Of a stretch of DNA of 61,792 nucleotides, positions 27,014 through 35,105 are shown piece after piece. A program made the translations under genes and the position numbers. The number at the start of each line of letters is the position of its first letter. The first letter of the stretch is position 1. This DNA comes from Hyphomicrobiales bacterium (GTDB taxonomy: Bacteria; Pseudomonadota; Alphaproteobacteria; Rhizobiales; Rhizobiaceae). The stretch is taken from positions 1-61,792 of the forward strand of contig RXJA01000261.1 in NCBI GenBank assembly GCA_003963455.1, in the 5' to 3' direction. Below the pieces are notes generated by a model. The model saw only the letters and a program-made list of their open reading frames with translations. It did no database searches and had not been told where the DNA came from.

Positions 27014-28153
27014 TTAGGGCTGGTGTTCCTTCCACTGCCGATGCTGCTCGCGCAGTGCAGCCTCGATGGCGGCAAGCCGGGCGTTGTAATCCAGTCCGTT
27101 CGGGCTTTTGGCGGCGACCTCGCCGGAGGCGATAACGAGGCGCCACGCGCCATACTCGTGAAAGGGGTTGAGTCCGATGACGTTGCCGAGCGCGATGTCG
27201 CTGGGTTCCGGCGCGGACAACAGCTTGGCGAAGGCTGCGATCGCAGCGTTCATGTCCCAATCGGAGACGAATAGCACCAGCGCGCATAGGGCAAGCAATG
27301 CCGTTGGCGCGCCTTTCCATCGATAGATTTCAGGCTGCCGCTTGCCGAAATCGATGCCGCCATTCGCGGCGACGAAGATGCAAAGCTCGATCGCGGCCTC
27401 ATAGTAGGGCTGGAGCTTGGTGACGTCGAACACCTCGCGCCCATGATTTTTCTGGGCGAGTTCGCTCGCTTGCCGCCACGTCGCGTCCTCGAACGGTAGC
27501 AATCGGCCCTTCACCAGTTCGAACAGATGAAAATGCTCTTCGGTGAACTGCTTTTTTGCGGCGGCTTTCCAGTCGAAGGCGGGCATCTCCGCCTGGGATG
27601 GGTGGAACTGCCAGCGCTGGTGGTGGGGATGGCGCTGAAGTGCATGGGCCCAAGAGATAGCTTCCAACGGCATCGACACGGTGAAGCGTGTCGCGGATTT
27701 GAGATCGAAGAACCACTGCCGCATGTCACGGATACGACGTTGGTCAAATATGCTTTGTTCGATGCCCTTGCATACCAGGAGCCGTATGGCTCTTGTTTCA
27801 GCGCTTTTTTCGGATCCGAAGTCGAGGAGACTATCTTGGGTCGAACGAGTTTCGTCGTTCCCGTGGAATTCGCAGAATGGATGGTGGGCGTCGCCGCCAT
27901 TCGGATCGACAAACCTGAAGTGGGCTTGTCGGAGGACTGCCTTGGATGCTCGCGACTTTGCGGGCCGTACGATGTGAGCGCCGAATTTACCACAGGATGA
28001 GCATTGAACGTCTGCGCGGATCGCATCGCCGAATATGCTGAGAAGTTCGGCCCCGTCGCGGTCTTGCGTCGGCTGCGTGACGGTCATCAGGATCGCGAGT
28101 TGGTCGACGTCGAGTTCGCGCTCGAACCTCACGGAAAATGCAGTTGCTGGCAT
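27014..28153 (-). CDS. Hypothetical protein with N-terminal Cys/His cluster
   Basis: A 379-aa protein I do not recognise. Its N-terminal part has a possible zinc site: CSSCG at about 47-51 followed by HHPFCEFHG some 40 residues later. The middle is aromatic and helical (MPLEAISWAHALQRHPHHQR), and the C-terminal third contains a hydrophobic segment (LLALCALVLFVSDWDM). No catalytic motif is evident. The ATG at 28153 follows GGGGGAG closely; a TTG at 28165 is also possible. It is the last gene of the minus-strand run 31586-27014 and is convergent with the OLD/UvrD operon (35-bp gap holding a GTCGGCT/AGCCGAC inverted repeat at 26987-27012). Confidence 0.6.
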   Translation of the reverse strand: MPATAFSVRFERELDVDQLAILMTVTQPTQDRDGAELLSIFGDAIRADVQCSSCGKFGAHIVRPAKSRASKAVLRQAHFRFVDPNGGDAHHPFCEFHGNDETRSTQDSLLDFGSEKSAETRAIRLLVCKGIEQSIFDQRRIRDMRQWFFDLKSATRFTVSMPLEAISWAHALQRHPHHQRWQFHPSQAEMPAFDWKAAAKKQFTEEHFHLFELVKGRLLPFEDATWRQASELAQKNHGREVFDVTKLQPYYEAAIELCIFVAANGGIDFGKRQPEIYRWKGAPTALLALCALVLFVSDWDMNAAIAAFAKLLSAPEPSDIALGNVIGLNPFHEYGAWRLVIASGEVAAKSPNGLDYNARLAAIEAALREQHRQWKEHQP

Positions 28154-28215
28154 TTGCTCCCCCAAGCGTATTGATCGTTATGCGTCGGACCAGTGTTGGA
28201 CGACGCGGCAATCCA

Positions 28216-28989
28216 CTAAATATTAGTATTGCGGTTCGAATCGGCGTCAGTGACGATTTCAAGCATTCCTTCTGCCGCCATCAAGTCTATTGCAAGATTC
28301 AGCGCCTCGTTTTCCGCGTCGGTAAACGCTGCTGATTTATGCCGAGTGCTAAGATCAACGCTCAATTCCTCAACGAGGCGGATGATCATGTAAATGTGGA
28401 GGGCGTAGGATCGTCTTGCGAGCCCTTCGTCGGTCTCCGGGAAATGGCGGGTCATGTTTGTCGGGCCGGGCAGGCCGTCCAGTTCGCCGTCCCACGCGGT
28501 CGCGCTTTGGACGATGTCGTGCCTGGACACATGGGCGGCTGCGGAAAGCCCGCCATAGAGACGGCCAAGTGACTGTTCGAGAGCTGCGACGTTCGGAGCG
28601 CCGTTGGGCTTTCGCCGGTTTGCACCAACCGCCTTAAGCTGGGCGAGGATCTCGAGCTCTTGGCGCAGCAGCGCGTGGGCCTGTAGATAGCGGGCCTCGG
28701 CGATGGCGCGCTCGCAGGGCTCAAGGCCGATGATGAAGGCGGCGAACAGCGCGTCGCGCTCGAAGGTGGTCTGATCGCCCTCAACGACGGCGCCATTGAT
28801 ACGCAAAATGCCGCTTGCGAGGACGCCGGTCGCCAGCATGTGGGCGTCGATCAGCCGTCCGTATGCGGCCATCGACTTGGCCTTGGCTTGATCTCCGAAA
28901 ACCTTCTGGACGGCATACAGGATGGCAGCCGGCTCGATCAGCGCCGCCTTGTGACGTTCGATGGCGTCCTCGTCGAGTGTCTCAACCAT
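28216..28989 (-). CDS. Helical protein, possibly DUF5677/HEPN-like
   Basis: A 257-aa, largely helical protein. The central segment RQELEILAQLKAVGANRR followed by LYGGLSAAAHVSRHDIV resembles DUF5677-type and HEPN-type helical domains, in which an R-x4-6-H arrangement can be an RNase site; here a clean RxxxxH motif is not visible, so RNase activity is not claimed. ATG at 28989. It is third in the minus-strand cluster, 69 bp after the PD-(D/E)XK-like gene and 62 bp before the Cys/His gene. Confidence 0.5.
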   Translation of the reverse strand: MVETLDEDAIERHKAALIEPAAILYAVQKVFGDQAKAKSMAAYGRLIDAHMLATGVLASGILRINGAVVEGDQTTFERDALFAAFIIGLEPCERAIAEARYLQAHALLRQELEILAQLKAVGANRRKPNGAPNVAALEQSLGRLYGGLSAAAHVSRHDIVQSATAWDGELDGLPGPTNMTRHFPETDEGLARRSYALHIYMIIRLVEELSVDLSTRHKSAAFTDAENEALNLAIDLMAAEGMLEIVTDADSNRNTNI

Positions 28990-29058
28990 CGGCGCTCAAA
29001 GCCCTGATTTCGGCGAGAAGGGCCGTCGCGATATTCAGCACGACAATCGGCGTCGTGC

Positions 29059-29991
29059 TCATTCGGCCGCCGATGGTTCGGTTTCTGGCTGCGGTGCGAG
29101 GATGTCGGTGGCTTCCCAGTCCTCGCCATCGACGACGGTCACGAATTCTCGGTCCCAGACACCCCAACGGACCGGCAACGGATGCGTAGCGAGTGGATTG
29201 TGGACATAGGTCAGCGGCCTGGTTCCGCGGGACAGATTGCCCAGGCTAACGCGAGACCACAGAACGCCGGAGACATCGGCAAAAGCCGGATCGAGGAAGG
29301 CTGTGCGCGGGATCGGCCCGCCCTGGCGCCCGATCTCCGGCGCGGCGTGAAAACCTTGATCCACCACTTCGTCCGTCTCGCGATCGATGGTGATGTAGGC
29401 GTCGCCGATCGGGAACAGGGAGGTCATAATCAGCGGTGGGCGCTCGGACACATAAACCCCAAACCGGCTCGCACTGATCGCAATGATGCGAACGTCATTC
29501 TCGCCGATCACACCCTCTCGCAGGTAGTGCCGAACTCTTCGGAATTTGGTCCAGAAGGCGCTGGTGGTGCGAAGTTGCGCTTGACGGATTGGGGCGGCGC
29601 TGAGGCCACCGCCCTCGTTCATTGGCACAGGCCGGATAATCTGATCCGGGCCGGGGTCACCTTCGTCTGGCGCGATGGCTTCGATCCAGATTCGGCCTTC
29701 GTTCGTTAGAACGCAGAGGTCGGGTTGACCACCCTCGCGCAAGCGTTCTGAAACCGGCAGCAGGCTGCGGCCGGCGTCGAGGAGGGTGCAGCCAAGATAC
29801 ATTTCCCAGAAACGGCCGTCGACGTCGCGCGCAAAGCCATGGCGGAAATCCGGATCGGCATACGGCTCGTAGCGCTCCCACATTCGCTCGATGAGGTCGT
29901 GCAATTCCCTCTCGATTGGATGGTCAGCCGTCCTGAGGTTGACGAAGCCACGATCAAGGTTTGGTCCATCGAAGTCGAAAATACGGGTCAC
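29059..29991 (-). CDS. Protein with PD-(D/E)XK-like nuclease signature
   Basis: A 310-aa protein starting at a GTG (29991, AAGAGA upstream). Residues about 60-110 read RFWEMYLGCTLLDAGRSL, then GGQPDLCVL and IWIEAIAPDEG. A helix Glu, a Pro-Asp after a strand and a Glu in the following strand is the order of PD-(D/E)XK nucleases, but the usual Lys after the last Glu is replaced (EAI), so either a variant active site or an inactive fold is possible. The C-terminal half is beta-rich and unassigned. It starts 18 bp after the Abi_C-like gene stop, which suggests one transcript. Confidence 0.5.
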   Translation of the reverse strand: MTRIFDFDGPNLDRGFVNLRTADHPIERELHDLIERMWERYEPYADPDFRHGFARDVDGRFWEMYLGCTLLDAGRSLLPVSERLREGGQPDLCVLTNEGRIWIEAIAPDEGDPGPDQIIRPVPMNEGGGLSAAPIRQAQLRTTSAFWTKFRRVRHYLREGVIGENDVRIIAISASRFGVYVSERPPLIMTSLFPIGDAYITIDRETDEVVDQGFHAAPEIGRQGGPIPRTAFLDPAFADVSGVLWSRVSLGNLSRGTRPLTYVHNPLATHPLPVRWGVWDREFVTVVDGEDWEATDILAPQPETEPSAAE

Positions 29992-30009
29992 GATCGTCTC
30001 TTTTGAGTT

Positions 30010-30858
30010 TTACGCTACGCCTCGGCTGACGCGTTCGTGCTCCGCGATCAGAAACGTCAGGTAGCTGCGGATGAGGTTGCAATAAAGACGCGCCTCGTCG
30101 ATGCCGAGAGCGAGGCCCTCTTTAAGATCGACGCCATGACGCACCCCGCCGCCCGTGGGCGACGACAGGTAGCCATGCAGCGTCATCATCCAGGTCAGGA
30201 TCTGCTCTTGGTGGCCTCGGCCGCGCTGGCGTAGTTCGAGGATGATCTTGTTGAAGTAGCGGCCCTGGATGCTTCCATCTGCAACGTCGAGGCCCCTAAA
30301 GGCGGTTGCGATGGTTTCCAGCAGCCAGAGCACTTCCTGGACCGCCTGGCGACCTTTGCCCTCGCTCAGGAACCGCTGTGAAGCGTCGAGGGACTCGTGG
30401 ATGAGGGCTCGTGCCTGGACATCGAGGGACGGAGGCGCGTCCGGAACGGTGATCGGAATGTGAACGCGGGTGGCCACCAGCATCGGAGGATTGAGCTGAT
30501 AGCCGGCGTTGGCGTCGGCGAGGATGCGATTGATCCTCCCTGCTTCCGGTATCACAATCGCCGGATTGCGAGCCCAAAGTTCCTGGCATGCGTCCCAGAA
30601 CGCTTCGATGAAGACCGGAGCGTTCTCACCGGCGCGTTCCATGTCTCGGTCGAGATCTTCGGAGGCGAACCGCTCGTTGGTGCTCGGCCAATATTCGGCG
30701 CTGGCGGTCGCGCAGAATCGGGCTTTGAAATGCTCCAGAATGGCCTTCCGTTGCCCTTGTCCGCTGATGCGGTTGATAAGGTCCCGAAAGCCCTCTTGTA
30801 CGGCGGGCTCTATCGCGCCGGGACTGTCGAACCGCCAATTGCCGTCGAACTGAAGCAT
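30010..30858 (-). CDS. Abi_C-like (abortive-infection C-terminal) protein
   Basis: A 282-aa protein. The C-terminal third (about 170-275) reads AVQEVLWLLETIATAFRG, then QILTWMMTLHGYLSSPTG, GVRHGVDLKEGL and LIRSYLTFLIAEHERVSRG, resembling the helical Abi_C domain with its conserved (S/T)GxGVRHG element. The N-terminal part is unassigned. The ATG at 30858 overlaps the stop of the XRE antitoxin-like gene by one base (TGATG), so the two are translationally coupled. The context (antitoxin upstream, nuclease-like gene downstream, RM and OLD/UvrD systems nearby) favours a phage-defence role, which is inferred. Confidence 0.6.
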   Translation of the reverse strand: MLQFDGNWRFDSPGAIEPAVQEGFRDLINRISGQGQRKAILEHFKARFCATASAEYWPSTNERFASEDLDRDMERAGENAPVFIEAFWDACQELWARNPAIVIPEAGRINRILADANAGYQLNPPMLVATRVHIPITVPDAPPSLDVQARALIHESLDASQRFLSEGKGRQAVQEVLWLLETIATAFRGLDVADGSIQGRYFNKIILELRQRGRGHQEQILTWMMTLHGYLSSPTGGGVRHGVDLKEGLALGIDEARLYCNLIRSYLTFLIAEHERVSRGVA

Positions 30859-31235
30859 CAAGAGCGGGCTCTGGCGGCTTTGCGCACGCGGGCGGGGCCG
30901 CGCGTGGGCGAATTCGATGCAATCACGTCGCCCAAGCTGTGAAGCTTGAGGGGCGGATGCGACGGCAGCTTCACGGTGAGTTCAAGCTTGCCGCCGATCG
31001 CCTCGACGTAGCTGCGCAGCGTCGATAGATACATATCGGCCTGCTTTTCTATCTTCGAGACCGAGGGCTGTTTGATGTTCAAGGCACCGGCGACATCTTC
31101 CTGTGCCTTCCCCGCGATCTGCCGCAGCTCGCGCAGCCCATCGACCTCCTGCCGCAGTTCCTGGTAGCGGGCCTCGATCTGCTCCTGCTGGTCGCGGGGC
31201 AGCGAAGCGATGACCTCCGTGATGCTGCGTCCCAT
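30858..31235 (-). CDS. XRE-family antitoxin-like regulator (HigA type)
   Basis: A 125-aa protein with a coiled N-terminus (1-40, PRDQQEQIEARYQELRQEVD) and a helix-turn-helix domain at about 40-85 (AGKAQEDVAGALNIKQPSVS, then KIEKQADMYLSTLRSYVEAI) typical of XRE/HigA antitoxins. It starts 4 bases after the ancestral stop of the HigB-like toxin gene, which is broken. As an autoregulator it probably still controls the promoter of the whole minus-strand cluster down to 27014. The C-terminal tail is basic. Confidence 0.85.
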   Translation of the reverse strand: MGRSITEVIASLPRDQQEQIEARYQELRQEVDGLRELRQIAGKAQEDVAGALNIKQPSVSKIEKQADMYLSTLRSYVEAIGGKLELTVKLPSHPPLKLHSLGDVIASNSPTRGPARVRKAARARS

Positions 31236-31239
31236 CGGG

Positions 31240-31586
31240 CTATCCCTTCTTTACGGATTTCAGGTTTTCCAGATGGTCGGAAAACCGCTTGTCCGCCTTT
31301 GCGATAAGCCGCTTGTAAAAGCGCTTCTGACTTCCGCCCGACTTGTCACCTGCTACAAGCAGGATTGCGTTTCGCTCTGGGTTGAACGCAAAGGCGGTTC
31401 GCCACTCGCCATTGGCCGCATGTTGGCATGCTTCGAGCCCTTCAGCGTATCGACGTAAGGTCGACCAAGTTGCGGCCCGAGTTCGGCCAGCAGCTTTGCG
31501 AGGGCGAGCATTTCGATCTGCACCTCGTTCGCGAAAGTCTGAAACTCCGCCTCGAAGGCGTCATGCAGTCTGACGTCCCAATCCAT
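31240..31586 (-). pseudogene. Broken HigB/Gp49-type toxin gene
   Basis: The N-terminal 51 residues are those of a RelE/HigB (Gp49-like) toxin: MDWDVRLHDAFEAEFQTFAN, then LGRPYVDTLKGSKHAN. After the HAN motif the frame changes near 31420. The other frame then reads the normal remainder (AANGEWRTAFAFNPERNAIL, LVAGDKSGGSQKRFYKRLIA, ending LENLKSVKKG) to a TAG at 31240. Against the family pattern (HANMKELRF..A-GEWR) about 19 bases are missing, which removes the KELRF segment and shifts the frame. The product as encoded is a 77-aa nonsense-tailed fragment and should be inactive. The antitoxin gene follows 4 bases after the ancestral stop. Confidence 0.85.
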
Positions 31587-31626
31587 ATAGCTTCCAGGCT
31601 ATGTCAAGTCAATGTGGAGGCCGGCA

Positions 31627-32046
31627 TCAGTTGCCGCCCTCCGGCGCTGCGGATTGGCGCAGCATGTCACCAATGGGCTGAGAGCCGACGCGGCAGCGGG
31701 CAATGACACGGTCGAATGAGATTACGCGCCTGCTGCGGCCGCGCTCCGTCGTGCATGTCACCTCACGGTGAAGCGCAATGCGTTCGAGCGCGACCTTTCC
31801 TTGAGCCCCGCCGTCTTCGTGGAGCTCGGGGGCGTTGAAGTCGGCAAGCCTGACCTCGATCCACGCGTCGGGGTCGGCCGTCTTGCCTACGCAAAGGCTG
31901 TCGCCATCGCCGACATAGCGAACCGTGCCAGAGAACTGCACGCCAGCTTGGGCTGGCAGAGGTGCTTTGCACGGGTCCGCATAGGCAGGCGCGACCGAGC
32001 TGAGGAAAACAAGCATGCCGGCAAGAAGGAGAAGCCGGTGGCTCAT
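31627..32046 (-). CDS. Secreted SNase-like (thermonuclease fold) protein
   Basis: A 139-aa protein with a signal peptide (MSHRLLLLAGMLVFLSSVAP, cleavage after AYA) and an SNase-type core: FSGTVRYVGDGDSLCVG, EVRLADFNAPELHEDGG and a FDRVIARCRV strand. The nuclease positions DGD and VRLADFNAPE are present, but the usual C-terminal catalytic region is shortened, so activity is uncertain. Its ATG overlaps the integrase stop (ATGA), so it rides on the integrase transcript; this pairing occurs in related islands. It is probably periplasmic. Confidence 0.75.
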   Translation of the reverse strand: MSHRLLLLAGMLVFLSSVAPAYADPCKAPLPAQAGVQFSGTVRYVGDGDSLCVGKTADPDAWIEVRLADFNAPELHEDGGAQGKVALERIALHREVTCTTERGRSRRVISFDRVIARCRVGSQPIGDMLRQSAAPEGGN

Positions 32047-33284
32047 GCCGCCGCCTTCATGCGCTTCTTCGCAAGCATGACGCGGACGAATTTGTCCCAT
32101 TTCGCCATGCCGGCACGTTTCTCCACCATGTAATTCCAGCGGTCGTAGTGCTTTGAGCTGACGTCCTGCAAGGCGTGGTTCTGAAGGCGGTCGCGGATCT
32201 CCTTGGGCACGCCTGCCTTGCCGGCGAGTGTCTTGAAGGTTCGACGCAGATCGCGGTTCGTCACGTAGGGGATTACGCCACGATCCCGCTGGCGCCACAT
32301 GAACGAATAGAGCGTGCCATGGCTGACGGGCTTGGAGGGATCCTTGGCCGACGGGAAGAACCAGCCGTACTCGTTGACGTTGATTGATGAGATTAGCTCT
32401 GCGGCCAGATCCGGCACCGGAACGGCATGGGGCTGGTCGTTCTTGGTCCTGGACCAGTCGATAATCTTCTCCTTAGCGTCCCACTGATCGATGTGAAGGT
32501 TCGCGATCTCCTCGACCCGCTGACCGGTCAGCATGAGGATTCGGACCGCGCGGGTATAGGGAGGATGGACAGGCGTATCGGGGCACTCCAACCAGCGATA
32601 GAGCTGGACCCACTCGTCCTCATCGAGCCAGCGCGTGCCCTGGACCTTGGGCTCGGTCGGGATGCCTGCTGCTGGATTGAACGGGATGCGGAAGCGCCGA
32701 GCGGATTGCTGGCGATAATCGTTGTCGGACTTCATGCCCCAGCTAAACGCGGCGTGGATATAGGATCGTACGTGATCGGCCATCGACTTGGCGCCGCGGT
32801 CATAGATCGGGCGGATCAGTTCGATGATTTCCTCGGACTCGATCTCGCGGGCGAGACGATTGCGCCCGAGCGTATCGGCAATCTTGTTCAGACCCTTTTC
32901 GGTTTCCTTCCAGGAGGGTTTGTTCGCGGCTTTCAGCGATGCGACGTAACCCTCGAAAAGATCGGCGACGGTGGCGGGGCGCGTGTCGGTGGCGATCTTT
33001 ATGCTGCGACCTTTTTGGATGACGTCGGCGAAGTCGCGTTTGAAGATTTCGCGGGCCTGGCCGAGCGTCATTGACGGATAGGCACCGAGCTTCTTCTTGG
33101 TGCGCTTTCCGTCGCGCCACTGCTGCGCCATCCAGTCGGCCGTCACGCGCTTTGGCATGGGCTTGAGGACAAGGACGAGACGTCCCGTGCCACGGCCTTC
33201 GCCATCGGCGAGGTTTTCTTGTTTCTGGCTCACTTCGACCCGCTTCAATGCATGTCGGATCGCGGTGTCGGTCAGGCTTGGCAT
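32043..33284 (-). CDS. Tyrosine recombinase / integrase of the element
   Basis: A 413-aa phage-type integrase: an N-terminal arm-binding domain (about 1-95, KKLGAYPSMTLGQAREIF), a core-binding domain (105-205) and a catalytic domain with Arg256 (TGQRVEEIANL), RDLRRTFKTLAG at 344-355 (Arg347), His370 (LQNHA) and nucleophile Tyr380 (SSKHYDRW). The HxxR histidine position is Arg344, as in a subclass with RDLRRT. The ATG at 33284 has AGGAGG 8 bases upstream and is preferred over the TTG-type start further up. It stands at the right end of the element pointing inward, beside truncated radC. Confidence 0.93.
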   Translation of the reverse strand: MPSLTDTAIRHALKRVEVSQKQENLADGEGRGTGRLVLVLKPMPKRVTADWMAQQWRDGKRTKKKLGAYPSMTLGQAREIFKRDFADVIQKGRSIKIATDTRPATVADLFEGYVASLKAANKPSWKETEKGLNKIADTLGRNRLAREIESEEIIELIRPIYDRGAKSMADHVRSYIHAAFSWGMKSDNDYRQQSARRFRIPFNPAAGIPTEPKVQGTRWLDEDEWVQLYRWLECPDTPVHPPYTRAVRILMLTGQRVEEIANLHIDQWDAKEKIIDWSRTKNDQPHAVPVPDLAAELISSINVNEYGWFFPSAKDPSKPVSHGTLYSFMWRQRDRGVIPYVTNRDLRRTFKTLAGKAGVPKEIRDRLQNHALQDVSSKHYDRWNYMVEKRAGMAKWDKFVRVMLAKKRMKAAA

Positions 33285-33428
33285 TGCGTTCCTCCTGTTC
33301 CGCAACTGGGATCGGTCGAGGAGAAACGGGGATCGTTTGCTGGGAGCGGAAAGCCGTTTTCTATCCCTTCAACCGCCCCCAACTTGCCATAACAGCCCCC
33401 AGTACGCAATCCGCAAAAACCTCCGAAA

Positions 33429-33470
33429 CCATTGATGATTCAATGGTATCCAGCGTGAGCCAGCGTGAGC
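33429..33470. repeat. Inverted repeat and tandem 10-bp repeat at the element end
   Basis: CCATTGA-TGAT-TCAATGG (33429-33446) is a perfect 7-bp inverted repeat, followed immediately by two perfect copies of CAGCGTGAGC (33451-33460 and 33461-33470). They lie between the integrase start and the radC junction, where integrase/excisionase arm sites are expected. Confidence 0.6.
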
Positions 33471-34090
33471 GAAAGAGGGGTAGTGGGATGGTTGTGTACC
33501 AGGATGATCGCGCTGGCCGAGAGTTCGAGCGCGCGCTTCACCACCTCGCGCGGATAGACCGGTGTGTGGTCGACGGTGCCGGTCTGCTGCACCTCGTCGG
33601 CGATCAGTCCGTTCTTCTTGTCGAGGAACAGGATGCGGAACTGCTCGCGGCTCTCGAAGGCCATGGCCGAGCGGCAATAGTCGAGCAGTTGCGTCCAGTT
33701 GGAGAGGACTTCGCGGCCGCGCACCTCGCCGCGCGCCATGCGCTGGGCCGTGGCGGCGATGACCTTGAGGTCGACAGCCACCGTCGGTCCGATGCCTTTC
33801 ACTTCCTCGAGCAGCGATGCCGGCGCGCCAAGCACTTCGGCGAGCGAACCGAAGCGGGCGATCAGTGCCTTGGCGATCGGCTTGGTGTCGACACGCGGGA
33901 TCAGCCGGAAAAGCAGAAGCTCGAGCAGTTCATAGTCGGGCAGGGCGTCGGCGCCGCCCGTGACAAAGCGTTCGCGAAGACGGTCGCGATGGCCGTGATA
34001 GTGCGGCTTTTGGTCCGGCTCGGCCTTGGCGGGCCGCCGGATGGGCAGCTCCGCGAAAAATCCTCGCTCGTCGTCGCCGGTTTCCCCCAT
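33440..34090 (-). pseudogene. radC: RadC (JAMM-domain) truncated by element insertion
   Basis: A 216-aa frame. Residues 1-202 match RadC: the helix-hairpin-helix segment [18 protein letters not shown] (about 95-112), the JAMM domain with [18 protein letters not shown] and the metal-binding HNHP at 199-202. The family continues with SGDPTPS..D, which supplies the last metal/catalytic residues, and about 45 more residues; here 14 unrelated residues ([14 protein letters not shown]) lead to a stop. The Ser and Asp of the JAMM site are therefore lost. RadC function in recombination is still unclear, so loss may be tolerated. On excision the intact gene should be restored. Confidence 0.85.
33485..33500. 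other. Predicted attachment-site core (attR) inside radC
   Basis: RadC family identity is kept through the VHNHP codons (33500-33485 on the minus strand) and is lost in the next codon, so the crossover core should lie in or near GTACACAACCATCCC (complement). The partner copy with the missing radC 3' end should flank the element's far left end, outside the window. Confidence 0.55.
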
Positions 34091-34339
34091 GGCCGCCCGC
34101 CCTTGGCCGGAAAGGCCCGGCAGAAGGAAACTCTAAGCCGGCGGGCCGGGCGCCGTCGAGTTTTTTCGGCGCGAGCGTGGAAATCCCGCATCGGCTCCGG
34201 TCATGGCGATGGTCCGCGCATGCTCCACCGACGATCATTTTCGAGGGGGATGCCTGCCGATGTGTGTGAGGAGGGTGCAAGAAAGACATCCTCCTCATCA
34301 CGAATCAGATGGCGGCAATCGGCTTTAATCCTGCCTTTG

Positions 34340-35026
34340 TCAGAAGCGGTAGGTGACGCCCGTGCCGATCAGCCAGGGATTGAGCTTGGCCTTGCCCGTC
34401 AAGTTCGTGCCGCCGACCGTGACATCGAATTTCGGCTCCAGGAAGAGCTTCTTGACGTCGAAGTTGACGCCCCAATGCTGATCCAACATGTAGTCGAAGC
34501 CAACCTGCAAGGCGCCGCCGAATGTATTCTTGACATGAAGAGCGTCGGCGCTGCCGGCATCCTGGTTGTAGAAGATCGTGTAGTTCACGCCAGCGCCGAC
34601 ATAGGGCTTGAAGGCGCCGAAATCGGTAAAGTGGTATTGCAGCGTGAGTGTGGGCGGCAGCACCCAAACCTTGCCGACCTTGCCCAACCCGCTGATCGCT
34701 CCCTCGCCGTAGATATTGGCATAGGTGGTGCCGAGAATGAGTTCGGCAGCGAGGTTGTCGGTGAAGTAGTAGGAGATGTCCAATTCCGGCGTCACGGTAT
34801 CCGAATAGGAAAGGTCGGAGCCGGGAATTCCATTGACGTTGCCCTTGTTGTCCGTGATCACGCCCAAGGCACGCAGGCGAATCTGCCAAGGGCCGGATGC
34901 TGCGACAGGCGGCTCGTTCTGTGTCGCGGATTGTATGTCCGCCGCCGTGGCCTGCTGCATCCCCGCCAGGACAAGCGCTGTGGCAACTGTGATCCCCCGC
35001 CACTGCCCGATCCAGTTTCTCACCAT
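34340..35026 (-). CDS. ompW: OmpW-family outer membrane porin
   Basis: A 228-aa protein with a signal peptide (about 1-29, ending QATAAD) and an 8-stranded beta-barrel pattern: IRLRALGVITDNKG near the start, TPELDISYYFTDNLAAELIL, LPPTLTLQYHFTDFGAFKPY, VGAGVNYTIFY, and a terminal strand ending GVTYRF with C-terminal Phe as required for BAM insertion. OmpW proteins form narrow hydrophobic channels. The ATG at 35026 has GGAGAG about 9 bases upstream. A Crp/Fnr-type palindrome about 70 bp upstream suggests oxygen-responsive control. The 248 bp between this gene and radC hold nothing recognisable. Confidence 0.92.
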   Translation of the reverse strand: MVRNWIGQWRGITVATALVLAGMQQATAADIQSATQNEPPVAASGPWQIRLRALGVITDNKGNVNGIPGSDLSYSDTVTPELDISYYFTDNLAAELILGTTYANIYGEGAISGLGKVGKVWVLPPTLTLQYHFTDFGAFKPYVGAGVNYTIFYNQDAGSADALHVKNTFGGALQVGFDYMLDQHWGVNFDVKKLFLEPKFDVTVGGTNLTGKAKLNPWLIGTGVTYRF

Positions 35027-35091
35027 AATATCTCTCCATGAAATTCGAATGTGGTGCGCTGCAGCAATGACAGCCGTGGAGAGATGCCTGG

Positions 35092-35105
35092 TTGACCTAG
35101 GTCAA
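35092..35105. promoter_or_regulatory. Crp/Fnr-type (FixK/FnrN-like) box upstream of ompW
   Basis: TTGACCTAGGTCAA is a perfect 14-bp palindrome matching the Fnr/FixK half-site layout TTGAY-N4-RTCAA, centred about 72 bp before the ompW ATG. With activation from -41.5 the transcript would have a ~30-base leader. The rest of the 339-bp gap (35027-35365) between ompW and map shows no gene. Confidence 0.6.

Larger units (their letters stand above)
1..33500. mobile_element. Right-hand part of an integrative (ICE-like) element inserted in radC
   Basis: The segment combines a conserved mobile-element backbone (DUF736, DUF2493, TOPRIM protein, strawberry-notch-type methyltransferase-helicase, long ParB, DUF932), a defence-type cargo and a tyrosine integrase at 32043-33284. 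The right boundary is placed near 33485-33500, where the radC frame departs from the family sequence just after its HNHP motif. The left boundary and any conjugation genes are outside the window, so ICE versus non-conjugative island cannot be decided here. The backbone gene set is known from alphaproteobacterial ICEs; the exact boundary is inferred. Confidence 0.75.

Noticed and set aside
33248..35041. A 597-codon plus-strand open frame over radC and ompW
   Set aside because: It is antisense to two recognised genes and crosses the element boundary; composition is that of a shadow frame.
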